A stretch of DNA of 64,000 nucleotides from Deltaproteobacteria bacterium (lineage in GTDB: Bacteria > Desulfobacterota > Binatia > HRBIN30 > CADEER01), in assembly GCA_029262455.1 (NCBI GenBank), contig JAJCZJ010000031.1:154460-218459 (forward strand). The letters run 5' to 3'. The notes below the pieces were generated by a model. That model ran no database searches. It was not told where the DNA came from and was given only the letters and a program-made list of their open reading frames with translations. Made by a program: the position numbers and the translations under genes. Shown in pieces: positions 7,546 to 16,599 of the stretch (position 1 is the stretch's first letter; each line of letters opens with the position of its first letter).

Positions 7546-9308
7546 TCTGGAGCCTCGCCGACATTCAGCCGGCCGGACGACAGCTCGACAGAACCACGCA
7601 TGAGGCGAAAGCGGACCCGACCGCGAGCCTCATCCACTTCCGCGAAGATCTCGAAACGATTCCCCGGCAACAACGGCTCCTTGAACTTGAGCGCCTCCAC
7701 CGATCGGATCGCCCTACCTACGAATCCCAATCGCGCCACTGCGGCAACCACCCATCGCACTTGAACAACCCCAGCGACGACCGGAGCACCGTCGAAGTGC
7801 CCTTCAAAGTAAGCGAGTCGATCCGGCACGACGCACCGCAACCGTAGTGAAGTTTCGCTCAGCGATTCCTCTTCGACGATCGGATCGACGAGCGGCCGAT
7901 CTTCATCGGTCGAAAACAGCGCATGCAGGGCCGCCGCCGGCAACTTCCCCTGCGCATTGCGCGGTAGGCTGTCGACAAAACGCCAAGTCTTGGGGAGCAG
8001 AACCCGATCAAAAAATGGACTCAACTTCGCCGCCAGCTCGCGCCCGAGATCGCCACGTCCTAGCTCGGACAGGAAGTGTTGCCCCACCGGAGCCAACACG
8101 ACCGCGGCGCAAACGCGCTGCTCGGCGCCGCGGCGCACCGCAATCAGCGCGACATCCTCGACCGTCGGCAAACGCGCCAACTCTGCTTCCATGTCCGGTA
8201 AAGACAGCCTCTTGGCCCCTATCTTGACGGTGCGATCGACCCGGCCGCGCAGCCGAAACGACCCGTCGGTCGCAAACTCCACCCGATCGCCCATGACGAA
8301 ACGGGTCAGGCCACCGTCCGGCTCACCCACACTGGCGAACGGTGATCGCACAACGAGTGTGCCGGCCGCGTCTGCACTGACATCAACGTTCGGAAACGGT
8401 CTCCACGGCACGTCTCCACCAGCCGGTCGCTGCCGCCACGCGACGCCGCCAGTTTCGGTCGAGCCAAAGACCTCAAAAGCCGCCTCGCCCACTTGCTCAG
8501 CCAGACCCACAGCCGCTTGCTCATCGAGCGGCGCGCCGGAAGTGAACACTGCGCCCACTCCAGTACCGCGCAGCACTTCCGTCTCGACCATCATTTTTAC
8601 TTGCACGGGCGATGATACCAGAACCGATGTGCGCTCGCGCAATCGTGCCGCAACTTCTTCGCCATGCAGCAAGGTACGCGTTGCGAACTCCCTCCCAGCA
8701 GCTAGCGGCCACAGGACCCGAAAGAGACTCCCGTAAATGTGATGCGGGGCAACCGTGGCAACGACGCGCGCATCACCGACCGCAGCGCCAAAGACGCGCT
8801 CGAGGACGACCACTTCATCATCCAAGTGACGCAATCGTTTGGCCACACCCTTATTGTCGCCACTGCTTCCCGAGGTATAGAACTCAACGAAGGGAGCATC
8901 GCGGTCGAGCTCGCTAAACCCCAACGGCAAATCTTCGGCGACTTCGACAGGCACGGCGAGATCGAGATGCTGAAGCCGGTTGTCGGCCGGTTGCCAATCG
9001 ATGTCGATCAGACATCCGTCAGCCGTCTCCGAGAGCCGCTCGAGTGTGCCTCGTCCTCCGTTGGGCGGAAGCACCGCAACGCCACCGGCATGAGCGACGG
9101 CAAAGAGGCCAACCGCAAGCGATAGGGCGTCCTCGGAAAACACCAGCCACCGGCTTCCGCCGGTGGCTCGAATCTGATCGCGCAGCGCCGCAACCCTGGC
9201 GCCGAACTCGGACCACCGAACGACCGTGTCCGCGTCAAAAGCCACGACCGCCCGATCGTCGTGACCGTTCGCCAGCAGCGATCCGAGCCGGACGAGTTGC
9301 CGTTGCAT
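7542..9308 (-). CDS. Acyl/aryl-ACP ligase fused to a hotdog dehydratase
   Basis: A 588-residue two-domain protein. Residues 1 to about 470 form an AMP-binding ligase: the ATP loop TSGSSGDNKG starts at 145, STETGG follows, then MGDRVEF, RGRVDRTVKIGAKR and the catalytic lysine in NAQGKLPAAA. Residues about 480-588 are a FabZ/ApeI-like hotdog domain with HFDGAPVVAGVVQ (His504). In aryl-polyene synthesis these are usually separate proteins, ApeH (activates the aryl acid and loads ACP) and ApeI (dehydratase). Here one chain would load the starter and dehydrate intermediates. It follows the ACP gene by 24 bases and overlaps the glycosyltransferase gene by 4. Confidence 0.88.
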   Translation of the reverse strand: MQRQLVRLGSLLANGHDDRAVVAFDADTVVRWSEFGARVAALRDQIRATGGSRWLVFSEDALSLAVGLFAVAHAGGVAVLPPNGGRGTLERLSETADGCLIDIDWQPADNRLQHLDLAVPVEVAEDLPLGFSELDRDAPFVEFYTSGSSGDNKGVAKRLRHLDDEVVVLERVFGAAVGDARVVATVAPHHIYGSLFRVLWPLAAGREFATRTLLHGEEVAARLRERTSVLVSSPVQVKMMVETEVLRGTGVGAVFTSGAPLDEQAAVGLAEQVGEAAFEVFGSTETGGVAWRQRPAGGDVPWRPFPNVDVSADAAGTLVVRSPFASVGEPDGGLTRFVMGDRVEFATDGSFRLRGRVDRTVKIGAKRLSLPDMEAELARLPTVEDVALIAVRRGAEQRVCAAVVLAPVGQHFLSELGRGDLGRELAAKLSPFFDRVLLPKTWRFVDSLPRNAQGKLPAAALHALFSTDEDRPLVDPIVEEESLSETSLRLRCVVPDRLAYFEGHFDGAPVVAGVVQVRWVVAAVARLGFVGRAIRSVEALKFKEPLLPGNRFEIFAEVDEARGRVRFRLMRGSVELSSGRLNVGEAPE

Positions 9309-9332
9309 ACCGCTACCGAGAATCGTGGGCTG

Positions 9333-9602
9333 CTATTTGACTCGGTGCTCTCGCACAAAATCCGCGAGGTTGCGCACGGAGGCAAAGATCACCTGATTGC
9401 GATCGGGGTCGTCCTCGATTTTGACGCCATAGCTCTCTTCCAGAACCACCGCTAACTCCAGAGCGTCGATCGAATCCAACCCGAGACCCTCGACGAACAG
9501 CGGGGCGTCGGTTTCGATCTCGGCTGGCTCGATATCCTCCAGCGCAAGCGCGTCCACGATCAATGATTTCAGGTCGATCTCGATAGTATCAGACATCTGC
9601 AT
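9333..9602 (-). CDS. Acyl carrier protein
   Basis: An 89-residue acidic four-helix carrier. LGLDSIDALEL contains the phosphopantetheine attachment Ser44 in the DSxD motif. It would carry the growing aryl-polyene chain between ligase, ketoreductase and dehydratases. Many aryl-polyene clusters have two ACPs; only one is present here. The start at 9602 overlaps the PlsC-like stop by 14 bases; a second in-frame ATG at 9596 is equally possible. The neighbours on both sides place it in the same transcript. Confidence 0.9.
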   Translation of the reverse strand: MQMSDTIEIDLKSLIVDALALEDIEPAEIETDAPLFVEGLGLDSIDALELAVVLEESYGVKIEDDPDRNQVIFASVRNLADFVREHRVK

Positions 9603-10425
9603 AGCCTAGCTCTCGAAGGAAATATTCCCGCATCACCTGATTGACTTTGCGGGCGGCAAGACCGCGGCTCTCCGTTCCATCAACACATTCTTTCGCGGAG
9701 ATCGGCTCGCCAACGGTAAACGACATTCTCGGTGTTCCCTCCGGTATGTCGTACCAGGCCCGCCCCTTCAACCCGAAGGGGGGGGTGCAACGAATCACGA
9801 TCGGCAGCATGTCGCATCCACTGGCCAGAGCAATCCGCGCCGCGCCGCGATGGAACGGATGCAGGGCCGCTTCCGGCGAGCGCGTCCCTTCCGGAAAAAT
9901 CAATACCCGCCGGCCCGCAGCCAGACGCCGCGCACTCTCTTCGATCACCCGTCGTGGATCGTCATTGCTGAGATGACCACCCTCGACTATCGCCCGACCG
10001 ATAATCGGCTGACCGATCCAGCTGACCTCGGCGATGTTGTCCACCTGCTCCATCATCGAGACCAAAAACGTCGCATCGAGGGCCGTCGGGTGATTCGCCA
10101 CCATTAGCAGCGGGCCCGGCTGCAGCAGCCTATCGATTCCGTAGAAACGCACATCAATCACGCGCAGAACGCCCACGACTCGACGCACGACCCGCGCCGC
10201 CCGGTGCAGCGCCCACTGCGTCAAGTCACCGCGCGATTCCGACCGTCGCAGCCTGGACGCAATCGGCACGACAACCCAGGTCGCCACTGCGATCGTGGCT
10301 CCAAACGTGAAGTAGACCAGCCCAACCCGCACCAGCCGAAACAGACGTAGCGCCAATCGAAGCGGCGAAACAACGCAAGCACGGCCCTCCAGCCCGCTTG
10401 CCCGGGTGGTTTCCTTCGCGTTCAC
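9589..10425 (-). CDS. PlsC-family 1-acyl-glycerol-3-phosphate-type acyltransferase
   Basis: A 278-residue membrane-associated acyltransferase. Hydrophobic segments lie at about residues 30-58, the NHPTALD motif (NHxxxxD) at 111-117, and the FPEGTRS motif further on, followed by a PIVIRC strand. Family members transfer acyl groups from acyl-ACP to a glycerol-phosphate or related acceptor. It is the first gene of the minus-strand run 10425 to 5849, overlapping the ACP gene by 14 bases, so pigment anchoring is its probable function rather than general phospholipid synthesis. Confidence 0.85.
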   Translation of the reverse strand: MNAKETTRASGLEGRACVVSPLRLALRLFRLVRVGLVYFTFGATIAVATWVVVPIASRLRRSESRGDLTQWALHRAARVVRRVVGVLRVIDVRFYGIDRLLQPGPLLMVANHPTALDATFLVSMMEQVDNIAEVSWIGQPIIGRAIVEGGHLSNDDPRRVIEESARRLAAGRRVLIFPEGTRSPEAALHPFHRGAARIALASGCDMLPIVIRCTPPFGLKGRAWYDIPEGTPRMSFTVGEPISAKECVDGTESRGLAARKVNQVMREYFLRELGYADV

Positions 10426-10623
10426 AGTCTTGGACTAGCCTGGATCGCCGGTCTATTCCATGCGGGGACCGGACTCAGTGACTCAGTTGCGCCCATTGCC
10501 CCATCGCAAAGGAGCCGCTGGGGAGCGACGATATTTACGAATTTACGAAGCTAGTGGCCTACAACTTCTCAGAGTAGTACACGGTCTTTGGAACCCAGAG
10601 TCGAGAACGAGGTATAGCAACCA

Positions 10624-10827
10624 ATGATCGTGTTATTGTGCTACGCGGCTCTGGCATTAGTCGGATGGCAGATTGGCTGGACGACCGGTACCGAGCCGTC
10701 GATCTTGATGAATCCGTTTGGCGTGCTGGCAGCACCGGTTGGTGCTGCCGTTGGCCTGGTGCTTGCGGCCCTGCTGCACATCGGCTGGATTTTGGTACAA
10801 CGGTTGGCACGCTCTGACGCTCGGTGA
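10624..10827 (+). CDS. Small two-helix membrane protein
   Basis: A 67-residue product with hydrophobic segments at about 1-20 and 30-56, and a short basic tail (QRLARSDAR). I do not recognise a family. A purine-rich stretch (gagaacgagg) precedes the ATG. It stands alone, divergent from the pigment operon, in a 526-base interval between two minus-strand genes. It is plausible as a real small protein because the hydrophobic pattern is regular, but short length leaves doubt. Confidence 0.45.
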   Translation: MIVLLCYAALALVGWQIGWTTGTEPSILMNPFGVLAAPVGAAVGLVLAALLHIGWILVQRLARSDAR

Positions 10828-10835
10828 TCACCATT

Positions 10836-10871
10836 CAGAAGGCTCGCGCCGGGCAGAAGGCTCGCGCCGGG
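10836..10871. repeat. 18-bp tandem duplication
   Basis: The unit cagaaggctcgcgccggg occurs twice in perfect tandem (10836-10853 and 10854-10871), just after the small membrane protein gene. No function is visible; it looks like a replication-slippage product. Confidence 0.9.
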
Positions 10872-10951
10872 CGCGGGTGGATGAATCGAAACCGCACGGT
10901 CCGGAATGGGGCGTCCCCGGTTGGCAATCTGAGCCCACAAGAACGTCAAGC

Positions 10952-11567
10952 CTATCGATCCGCCCCGAGGCGGATCCCGATCCTGACCGTCGTAGAGACA
11001 AACTCCAAACCGCCGAGGGCATCGAAGGCGTTATGGTAACGCGCCGCGATGCCGAGAACCAAGCGCTCACTCACAGCGAAGTCGATTCCACCTCCTGCGT
11101 TGATGCCGAAGCTGTCGTCAGCAAGCTTGATGTTGTCATCGAAGACACCCACCTCGGCTTCGGCCCTGTACCAGCCGACCTCGCCGCCCAGCCAAGGCCG
11201 GATCCGGCTCGGAGGAAGCGGGTAGAGGCGGGCGCCGCCGGTAAGGGAAAGCGCGTAGAACGTGTCACTGGCAATGCCAATATCGACGCCGGCAAAATTG
11301 CCTTGAAAGCGTCCGGTCAGGTCGACGTATTCATGGATCGAGTACCCGGCTCCAAGCGCGAACGAGCCCCCGAGATCGAGATCGCTCTGCACCGAAAGGC
11401 TATCTCGTTCCAGCTCGATGTCTTGCAGGTTGAACATCGTGCCAGCTTCGATCTCCAACTGCCATTGCGCGTTTGCCATCTGCACCGGCCCGCCACAAAG
11501 AGATTGCCACCAGCGTGCAGATACCCGCCAGGCGACCGATTGCGTTCCCGCGACTGCTGCTGTCCAT
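10952..11567 (-). pseudogene. Outer-membrane beta-barrel protein with a frameshift in its signal peptide
   Basis: The barrel part (from MANAQWQLEIEAG onward) is a regular alternating-strand protein of about 180 residues, resembling small OmpA/OmpW-type barrels, with GGARLYPLP and GGGIDFAVSERL turns. In its own frame the upstream sequence makes no sensible signal peptide. One frame away, an ATG at 11567 with AAAGGG seven bases upstream reads MDSSSRGNAIGRLAGICTLV, a good signal-peptide start, ending at the run AAA (11497-11499, plus strand). Removing one base there joins the two into a signal peptide with cleavage after ANA. Either a real one-base insertion has inactivated export or the assembly has an error. 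Confidence 0.7.
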
Positions 11568-11623
11568 CCTAAACCCTTTCTTTGCATCGAGGTTTGCTTG
11601 GGCATTCGTTGCATTTGTGGTGC

Positions 11624-11658
11624 CTGCTGGCGGAAGGCCGAAAGGCCCCCGCCAGCAG
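11624..11658 (-). terminator. Strong GC hairpin with GAAA loop
   Basis: A perfect 10-bp stem (ctgctggcgg with ccgccagcag) encloses an inner ggcc-gaaa-ggcc hairpin. It lies 19 bases beyond the stop of the minus-strand gene 11677-12297 and before the barrel gene. There is no T-run after it on the minus strand, so it may be a factor-assisted terminator or an mRNA-end stabiliser rather than a classic intrinsic terminator. Confidence 0.55.
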
Positions 11659-11676
11659 CGCTTTGGTAGAAGAGCT

Positions 11677-12297
11677 TCAGGTCGTCACGCGGCGCAAGAA
11701 CAACAGACCGACCCCGAGGAGGAACGACAGGCTGCCGTGCATATTCATCTGCTTCGGGGGGACGACGGCGCAGCCGTCGAGCTTGATGTCGTCCTGGGAG
11801 ATGTTCTCGAAGCTGTAGAACTCGGACAGCGGCGCCTCCTCTGGGCCTCCGTAAACCGTGCTTACACCGCTGAAGGTGAGCACCGGCTTGACGCTGGCCT
11901 CGATCGTTCCCATGGGTTGAAACACTTCACTAGGGCCATAGGCGCCTACCGGATCAGGCGTTCCGTAAGCCGCCCACGCCACATAGACTGCATTCGGCAC
12001 GACGCCCTCACCGACATGGCCCGGACCTACGGACGCGCAGACCTGGGACAAACACGAGAATGTATCGGAGATGTCCTCGTGAGGCGTGAAGCTGGTGGCG
12101 TTGACGACTCCGACGGCTCCGTGGCCGAGGGGGACGCTGGACTTGATCTGGAGCGTCCAGGTCCCGGGTGCTTGCGGAACCTTCTTGGTCTTGATTGCGA
12201 CCAGGGGTGGCTCAGCACCGAGGGTTGTCGAGGCCGAGAACGTGCATCCGAGCATGGCGAGAAGTGCGAAATGTCGGATCGTTGTGAAAGTGGTCAT
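11677..12297 (-). CDS. Secreted protein of unknown function with a C-terminal hydrophobic sorting-like tail
   Basis: The ATG at 12297 is preceded by AAAGGAG, giving 206 residues; an upstream in-frame start would add an unlikely polar leader. A signal peptide covers about residues 1-26, ending near TLGA. The mature part contains a cysteine pair (CLSQVC) and many Gly/Pro/Val turns, with no recognised domain. The C-terminus is SLSFLLGVGLLFLRRVTT: a hydrophobic helix capped by two arginines, the shape of PEP-CTERM-like sorting signals, though I see no PEP-type motif before it. The next minus-strand gene upstream ends 45 bases away. Confidence 0.65.
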   Translation of the reverse strand: MTTFTTIRHFALLAMLGCTFSASTTLGAEPPLVAIKTKKVPQAPGTWTLQIKSSVPLGHGAVGVVNATSFTPHEDISDTFSCLSQVCASVGPGHVGEGVVPNAVYVAWAAYGTPDPVGAYGPSEVFQPMGTIEASVKPVLTFSGVSTVYGGPEEAPLSEFYSFENISQDDIKLDGCAVVPPKQMNMHGSLSFLLGVGLLFLRRVTT

Positions 12298-12342
12298 ATC
12301 ATTCTCCTTTGATCGCTTTTTGGAGGGATCGAACGACAATCC

Positions 12343-13758
12343 CTATGGACAGGCAGGTCCGTCACAAAGCAGCGGGCACGCGTTGCACTTGGGTCCGACC
12401 TCTTTACCGAAGAGCTGACGGGCGCGGGTCATGTCGGGCGGCCCGACGAAATCCCCGTTGCCATCCAGGTCGTATCTGGCACAGGCCTCAGCTCCTGAGG
12501 TGCCACAGTTACTTCCGGAGCGAGCTTTGTTGAACGAGGCGCGCATGTGGGTGACATCGGCGCCGCCGACGAAAACGCCGCCGGCAACGAACTTGGCGTC
12601 GCACTGATTGCCGAAGCCGTCGGCGTCGTCGTCTAACTGTTCGCCGGTCGTCGACTGAAACGTTTCAGGCTCGGGCGCACCGAGGGTGCCAAGGCGGGGG
12701 TTGTACGTCTCGGAGCAGTTGTCGCAGGCATCAGACACTCGGTCTCCATCAGCGTCACATCGAGGTGCAACGACGGTCAATCCATGCTGTCCGGTGGTAA
12801 TCGCAGTCACTTGGCCCGCGCTTGACGTCTCGTAAAGCCACGCCCCGTCGCCGGCGTTCGACGATGCATAGCCGAGCTCGCCCGACGCCAGGATCGACAC
12901 GTCGAGGCCGAAGGAATTGGCGCTACCCGGGAGCTCGAGGGTGCAAAGGTTCGTGCGGGTGGCGACGTCGATCATCTGAATGTCGGCAAACCATGTGTTG
13001 ACGAAGACGGTCGTGCAGTCGGGGTCGACGTCGACACCGTACGCACCGGCGGAAACGCCGACGGAATCGATCAGGGTGTTGAAAACAGGGTCGAAGAAGT
13101 GGACGTACCCGCCGATCTCGGAGACCACGAACAAGCTGCCATCGGCACACGATGCCGCATCGACGAAGGCAGCCGAGGGGATGGTGACGTTTGCGACTAA
13201 CTCTAGACTGGCGGCGTCAAACACCCTGATCGCTCCGCCGCCGACTACGAACATGTGTTCGCCCGAGGGCGTGTTCACGCTGGTGATACTGGCCGCGGCG
13301 GCACCGGCGAGCACCAAAGACACGGTGCGAGACACCGGGTCGTTGAGATTGTCGATCGTATAGATCCCGTCGACCGTACCAACCCAGAGAGTCTCGCCGT
13401 CTTGCGTGAGCTCGATCCCGTGCACCGAGGCTGGCAATTCGATTTCATCGACCTCGACATGTTGCTCATTGTCGATGACGAAGACCTTCGGGCCCTCGGC
13501 GGCATAGGCGGACGAGCCACTGCAACTCAAGGCCAACCGATCGGCTGTCAGCGCATGGTTCTCGACCGAATCGCCGATGACGACTACAGGTGAGGTCGCG
13601 GTGTGATCCAGATTGTCGATCAAAGCAACGGCGAGCTCGCCGGTGATGACGTCTTGCTGCAGGGCGACCGCCTTGCACGAGGCGCGGGCGACGACGGGCG
13701 TCACCGCGAGCCCTGCCACCAGCACAGCTGAGAGCAAACTTCGACTACGTTTGTTCAT
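12343..13758 (-). CDS. Secreted beta-propeller protein with thrombospondin type 3 and dockerin-like C-terminus
   Basis: The ATG at 13758 follows AAGGAG and opens a clear signal peptide (MNKRSRSLLSAVLVAGLAV), giving 471 residues. Residues about 30-330 form a YncE-like propeller with repeated strands such as EDGETLWVGT-type and CTTVFVNTWFADIQMID. Then come calcium-binding aspartate loops, DADGDRVSDACDNC and DDDADGFGNQCD, of the thrombospondin type 3 kind, followed by a paired dockerin-like region ending DLDGNGDFVGPPD. It is probably exported to the surface or medium for binding rather than catalysis. The same architecture recurs in this window at 16837 and 22368. Confidence 0.72.
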   Translation of the reverse strand: MNKRSRSLLSAVLVAGLAVTPVVARASCKAVALQQDVITGELAVALIDNLDHTATSPVVVIGDSVENHALTADRLALSCSGSSAYAAEGPKVFVIDNEQHVEVDEIELPASVHGIELTQDGETLWVGTVDGIYTIDNLNDPVSRTVSLVLAGAAAASITSVNTPSGEHMFVVGGGAIRVFDAASLELVANVTIPSAAFVDAASCADGSLFVVSEIGGYVHFFDPVFNTLIDSVGVSAGAYGVDVDPDCTTVFVNTWFADIQMIDVATRTNLCTLELPGSANSFGLDVSILASGELGYASSNAGDGAWLYETSSAGQVTAITTGQHGLTVVAPRCDADGDRVSDACDNCSETYNPRLGTLGAPEPETFQSTTGEQLDDDADGFGNQCDAKFVAGGVFVGGADVTHMRASFNKARSGSNCGTSGAEACARYDLDGNGDFVGPPDMTRARQLFGKEVGPKCNACPLLCDGPACP

Positions 13759-14661
13759 GATGGTCTCCTTCGTGCCCCGAAGTGCAGGGGCGGTTGGGCC
13801 CGCCGGAATCGAGCGGGCAGTCATGGCGTAGGGGAACCGAAAAAGCGCCGGAGAACGCCACACACGACTCATGTCGGCGCCGTCGATGGCCAACCGCCGC
13901 GAGCTTGTGATCCCTAGCCGCCAGCAAACCACCGGCTTGGACGGCCGGCGACGGACCGACCGACGCCTGCATTGAGGTTGCGTTCAGTAGCCCAACCTCA
14001 ATGCAGGCGAAGCAACACAAGGCGACCAGGGCGAGTCCGACGTGGGCTAGTTGCGCTGCCCTGCACCGGCCCAGTGCCGCCGATTCAGCCATCGCTCGCG
14101 GTGTAGCCGAGCGCGATCCCGTGAAGTTTGCCTGCGATGTCATGGTCCTCTCTCCGCGTATCGTTGGCCGGTAACGTTTTGTGGTCCTTGCCCCGGCGCG
14201 TTTCGGGTCTCAGTGTATTGGTCTGCATTGCGCCGCAATCTGGATCACTCGCGTGGAGAAATCGGCGGTAGAGATCGCACAATCGTGGTCCCCAGTGCCC
14301 GATGGTTCAGCGATTTCAACGCGATCCAGGGTCTACGCGTCAGCAGACGGTCAGAGCGTTCAGCGGGAAGTCACCCCGGTTCGAGCTCTGTGAGAACCTG
14401 GAGTGGGCCATCCAACATCAGGGTCCGGAGGGGTTGCACCGAACTCACCAATGTTGTGAAGAGGTCGAGTCTCAGTCGAGTGGAGGACGATTGTGATGGT
14501 CGATGCGCTTTCCTATCACTTGGACGAGATCGTCACGCAGGCGGAAACCCCGGCGACCGCACGAGCCAATCGGCGCAGGGAGTTCATGCGCAGTGGCGGT
14601 GAGGGGCGACGAAGCACGCTTGGATCGCACTATGCACCGTCGAGTGTACACCTCGTTCGCC
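13759..14661. other. Gap of about 900 bases without a supported gene
   Basis: Open frames exist here on both strands, but none has a convincing start, composition or recognisable fold. The only ordered element I see is the perfect inverted repeat at 13964-14009. The segment presumably carries the promoter of the minus-strand gene at 13758. Confidence 0.5.
13964..14009. repeat. Perfect 17-bp inverted repeat
   Basis: The left arm 13964-13980 (cgcctgcattgaggttg) and right arm 13993-14009 are exact reverse complements, separated by 12 bases. No T-run follows on either strand, and no gene ends close by, so it does not look like an ordinary terminator. It lies about 210 bases upstream of the secreted propeller gene start. 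Possible roles are an operator, a small structured RNA or a mobile-element remnant. Confidence 0.85.
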
Positions 14662-16599
14662 TTAGTTGACTGGGAGCGACGATTTCCTGGTCAGCTGCCA
14701 GTCCCCATCTTGCCAGACAACAGAGTTCTCCATCCGAATCTCAATATCCACTCTCTCGCCAGTGCTACGATCGGCAAATCGATCCCTCCGTCGATACGAT
14801 ACGGCGAAGATCGTCGGCTCGACTTGTCGTAAGTCGAAGTCGAAGAAGTCGATCTGAAGGTCCGAAGCGTTCGCGAAATAGGTCTCGAGGCCCTGCCGTT
14901 GTCGGGTGGTGAGGCCTCCTCGGATTCGAACGATCGCCTCGAAATCGTTTTCCTCCAGCGCGGCGCGGTATCTCTCTAGAACGTTCATGACTTGGTCGGC
15001 CTGAGAGACCTCCTCGGCTGACGCGGCTGCGACGAGCAATCGCGGCAACCAGGATTTGACAATGTGCGGTGACTGATCGAGCAGATGTCGTGGGGCCTTG
15101 GCCTGCGGTTCCGCCCCCTCCGTCTTCTCCATCTCGGCAGCGTCGTCGATCCCCTCGCTTTGCAGAAGAAGCCGGTAGGCGTCGATCGCTAGTTCTTGGT
15201 TCTCACTTCTGTTGCTCTCGGCGATCGCCGAGAGCTCCGAATTCGACGCACCGATTTCCAGCTTGCCGAGAATATCGAGGACGAGCTTCTTCTGTAGCTG
15301 GAAGAACTCAGCCGGGTTCCCTTCGACACTGGTGGCTCCACGAATCATCCCGGTGGGAACGTCGACGACCCGGGCGTCAATGCGAATCGTTTCGCCAACG
15401 ACTACGAATGAGCCACTGATGAGCGTTGCCGCACCGAGCGACCGAGCGACATGGATCCCGACGGTTCCCGCTTCCTCGACCGCCTCGGGCGAGTACACCT
15501 CTACCGCCTCGACTCTCGTGATCTCGGTGGCGAAGGCCGTTTGTAGAGCGGTCCGGAACCAATCGTGGTCGCTATCGTTCCGCCGCTCGTTGCGGAAGGT
15601 GCTGACAGCGATGGCGTTGGCTCGCAGTTCCTTCGGGGCGATTGTGGGCGAAACTAGCGGTGCCAAGGAGGTGGGTCGCGTGCCCAAGAGCTGCGATTCG
15701 ACCGCGGCGAACACCAGGTCGGTCCCCTCCATTCTCGAGTACGGGTGCTGCCGTCCCTCCGTGAGGCGGGGTACCGTTCGCGCCACGTAGCCGAAAAGAT
15801 CGGCGAGCGACAACAGGCCGTCGCTGTTCGAATCTGCAGCACCCCGCAGACCTTCGAGGAGGGCGTAGGTAAACACGCCCTGCTCCAGCTCGGAATCTTC
15901 CTGTGATTGCTCGCCGGGTTTGGCGGCTGCCAGCACGTAAAGCCCTTCCGCGGCCGAGATGTCGCGCGCGAGATCGACCGCCGACGGCACGGCACGCTTG
16001 TCGATTTCGAAGGCTCCCGAGTAGCAGGTGTCGAGGAGCAGGACCACGCGCCCGACGTTCTGACGCAGGACGAGGATCACTTCGTTGAAGTCTGACATCC
16101 GAAGACCAGTCGTGACGAGGTTCTCGGGCGTCGCGGAGTACGGAAGAAAGTAGTAGGTCCCAGTTGCACCGTCGCGCACACCATGGCCGGCCATGAAGAT
16201 AGCCACCACGTCCTCTGGCCCCGCCTGCCCCAAGAAGCTCTGCATTTCCTGAAGAACGCTCTCCCGAGTTACACCGTCGTTCGTAAGCACACGCGTATGG
16301 ACGTCGGCGTATATTCGTTGGTGCACACTTTGGCCGAAGGCTTTTGCGATCTCCTGCGCATCTACATCCGCGTAGCGAAGCTCCAGCCGCCGATCCTCAT
16401 AGTCACTGATCCCAACCGACAAGAGCCATAACGTAGGACGCCCCTCCCTTGCCTGCGCGGCCTTCGAACCAGGTGCAAATACCAATGGATCCAACGAAGT
16501 ATCGTCACCGGCCAGCCCAGTAAGAAAAAGCGCAACAAGTCCGGCGCCAATGAGAATCGCGCAGCCAGAGATGATCCTTGAGCGAGATCGAGAGTGCAT
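14662..16599 (-). CDS. Membrane-anchored caspase-fold (C14) peptidase with FlgO-like domain
   Basis: A 645-residue protein. A basic start (MHSRSRSR) leads into one membrane helix at about residues 9-28. The caspase domain (about 55-310) has the catalytic pair in MAGHG (His139) and LLLDTCYSG (Cys192). Residues about 325-445 resemble the FlgO/CsgG-type fold (IAVSTFRNER ... LISGSFVVVGETIRIDARVVD). The last 110 residues look like a small NTF2-like or SnoaL-like unit. Bacterial caspase homologues (orthocaspases) act in proteolytic signalling or cell death. The start at 16599 was preferred to a TTG at 16647 because it gives a positively charged signal anchor. Confidence 0.82.
   Translation of the reverse strand: MHSRSRSRIISGCAILIGAGLVALFLTGLAGDDTSLDPLVFAPGSKAAQAREGRPTLWLLSVGISDYEDRRLELRYADVDAQEIAKAFGQSVHQRIYADVHTRVLTNDGVTRESVLQEMQSFLGQAGPEDVVAIFMAGHGVRDGATGTYYFLPYSATPENLVTTGLRMSDFNEVILVLRQNVGRVVLLLDTCYSGAFEIDKRAVPSAVDLARDISAAEGLYVLAAAKPGEQSQEDSELEQGVFTYALLEGLRGAADSNSDGLLSLADLFGYVARTVPRLTEGRQHPYSRMEGTDLVFAAVESQLLGTRPTSLAPLVSPTIAPKELRANAIAVSTFRNERRNDSDHDWFRTALQTAFATEITRVEAVEVYSPEAVEEAGTVGIHVARSLGAATLISGSFVVVGETIRIDARVVDVPTGMIRGATSVEGNPAEFFQLQKKLVLDILGKLEIGASNSELSAIAESNRSENQELAIDAYRLLLQSEGIDDAAEMEKTEGAEPQAKAPRHLLDQSPHIVKSWLPRLLVAAASAEEVSQADQVMNVLERYRAALEENDFEAIVRIRGGLTTRQRQGLETYFANASDLQIDFFDFDLRQVEPTIFAVSYRRRDRFADRSTGERVDIEIRMENSVVWQDGDWQLTRKSSLPVN

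Noticed and set aside
13745..14143. Minus-strand 132-codon frame with a hydrophobic stretch
   Set aside because: It overlaps the start of the propeller gene, contains the inverted repeat, and the product is basic and low in order. No ribosome site was seen.
14051..14602. Plus-strand 183-codon frame in the large gap
   Set aside because: Composition is Arg/Ser-rich like random GC-rich sequence, and no known motif or ribosome site is present.
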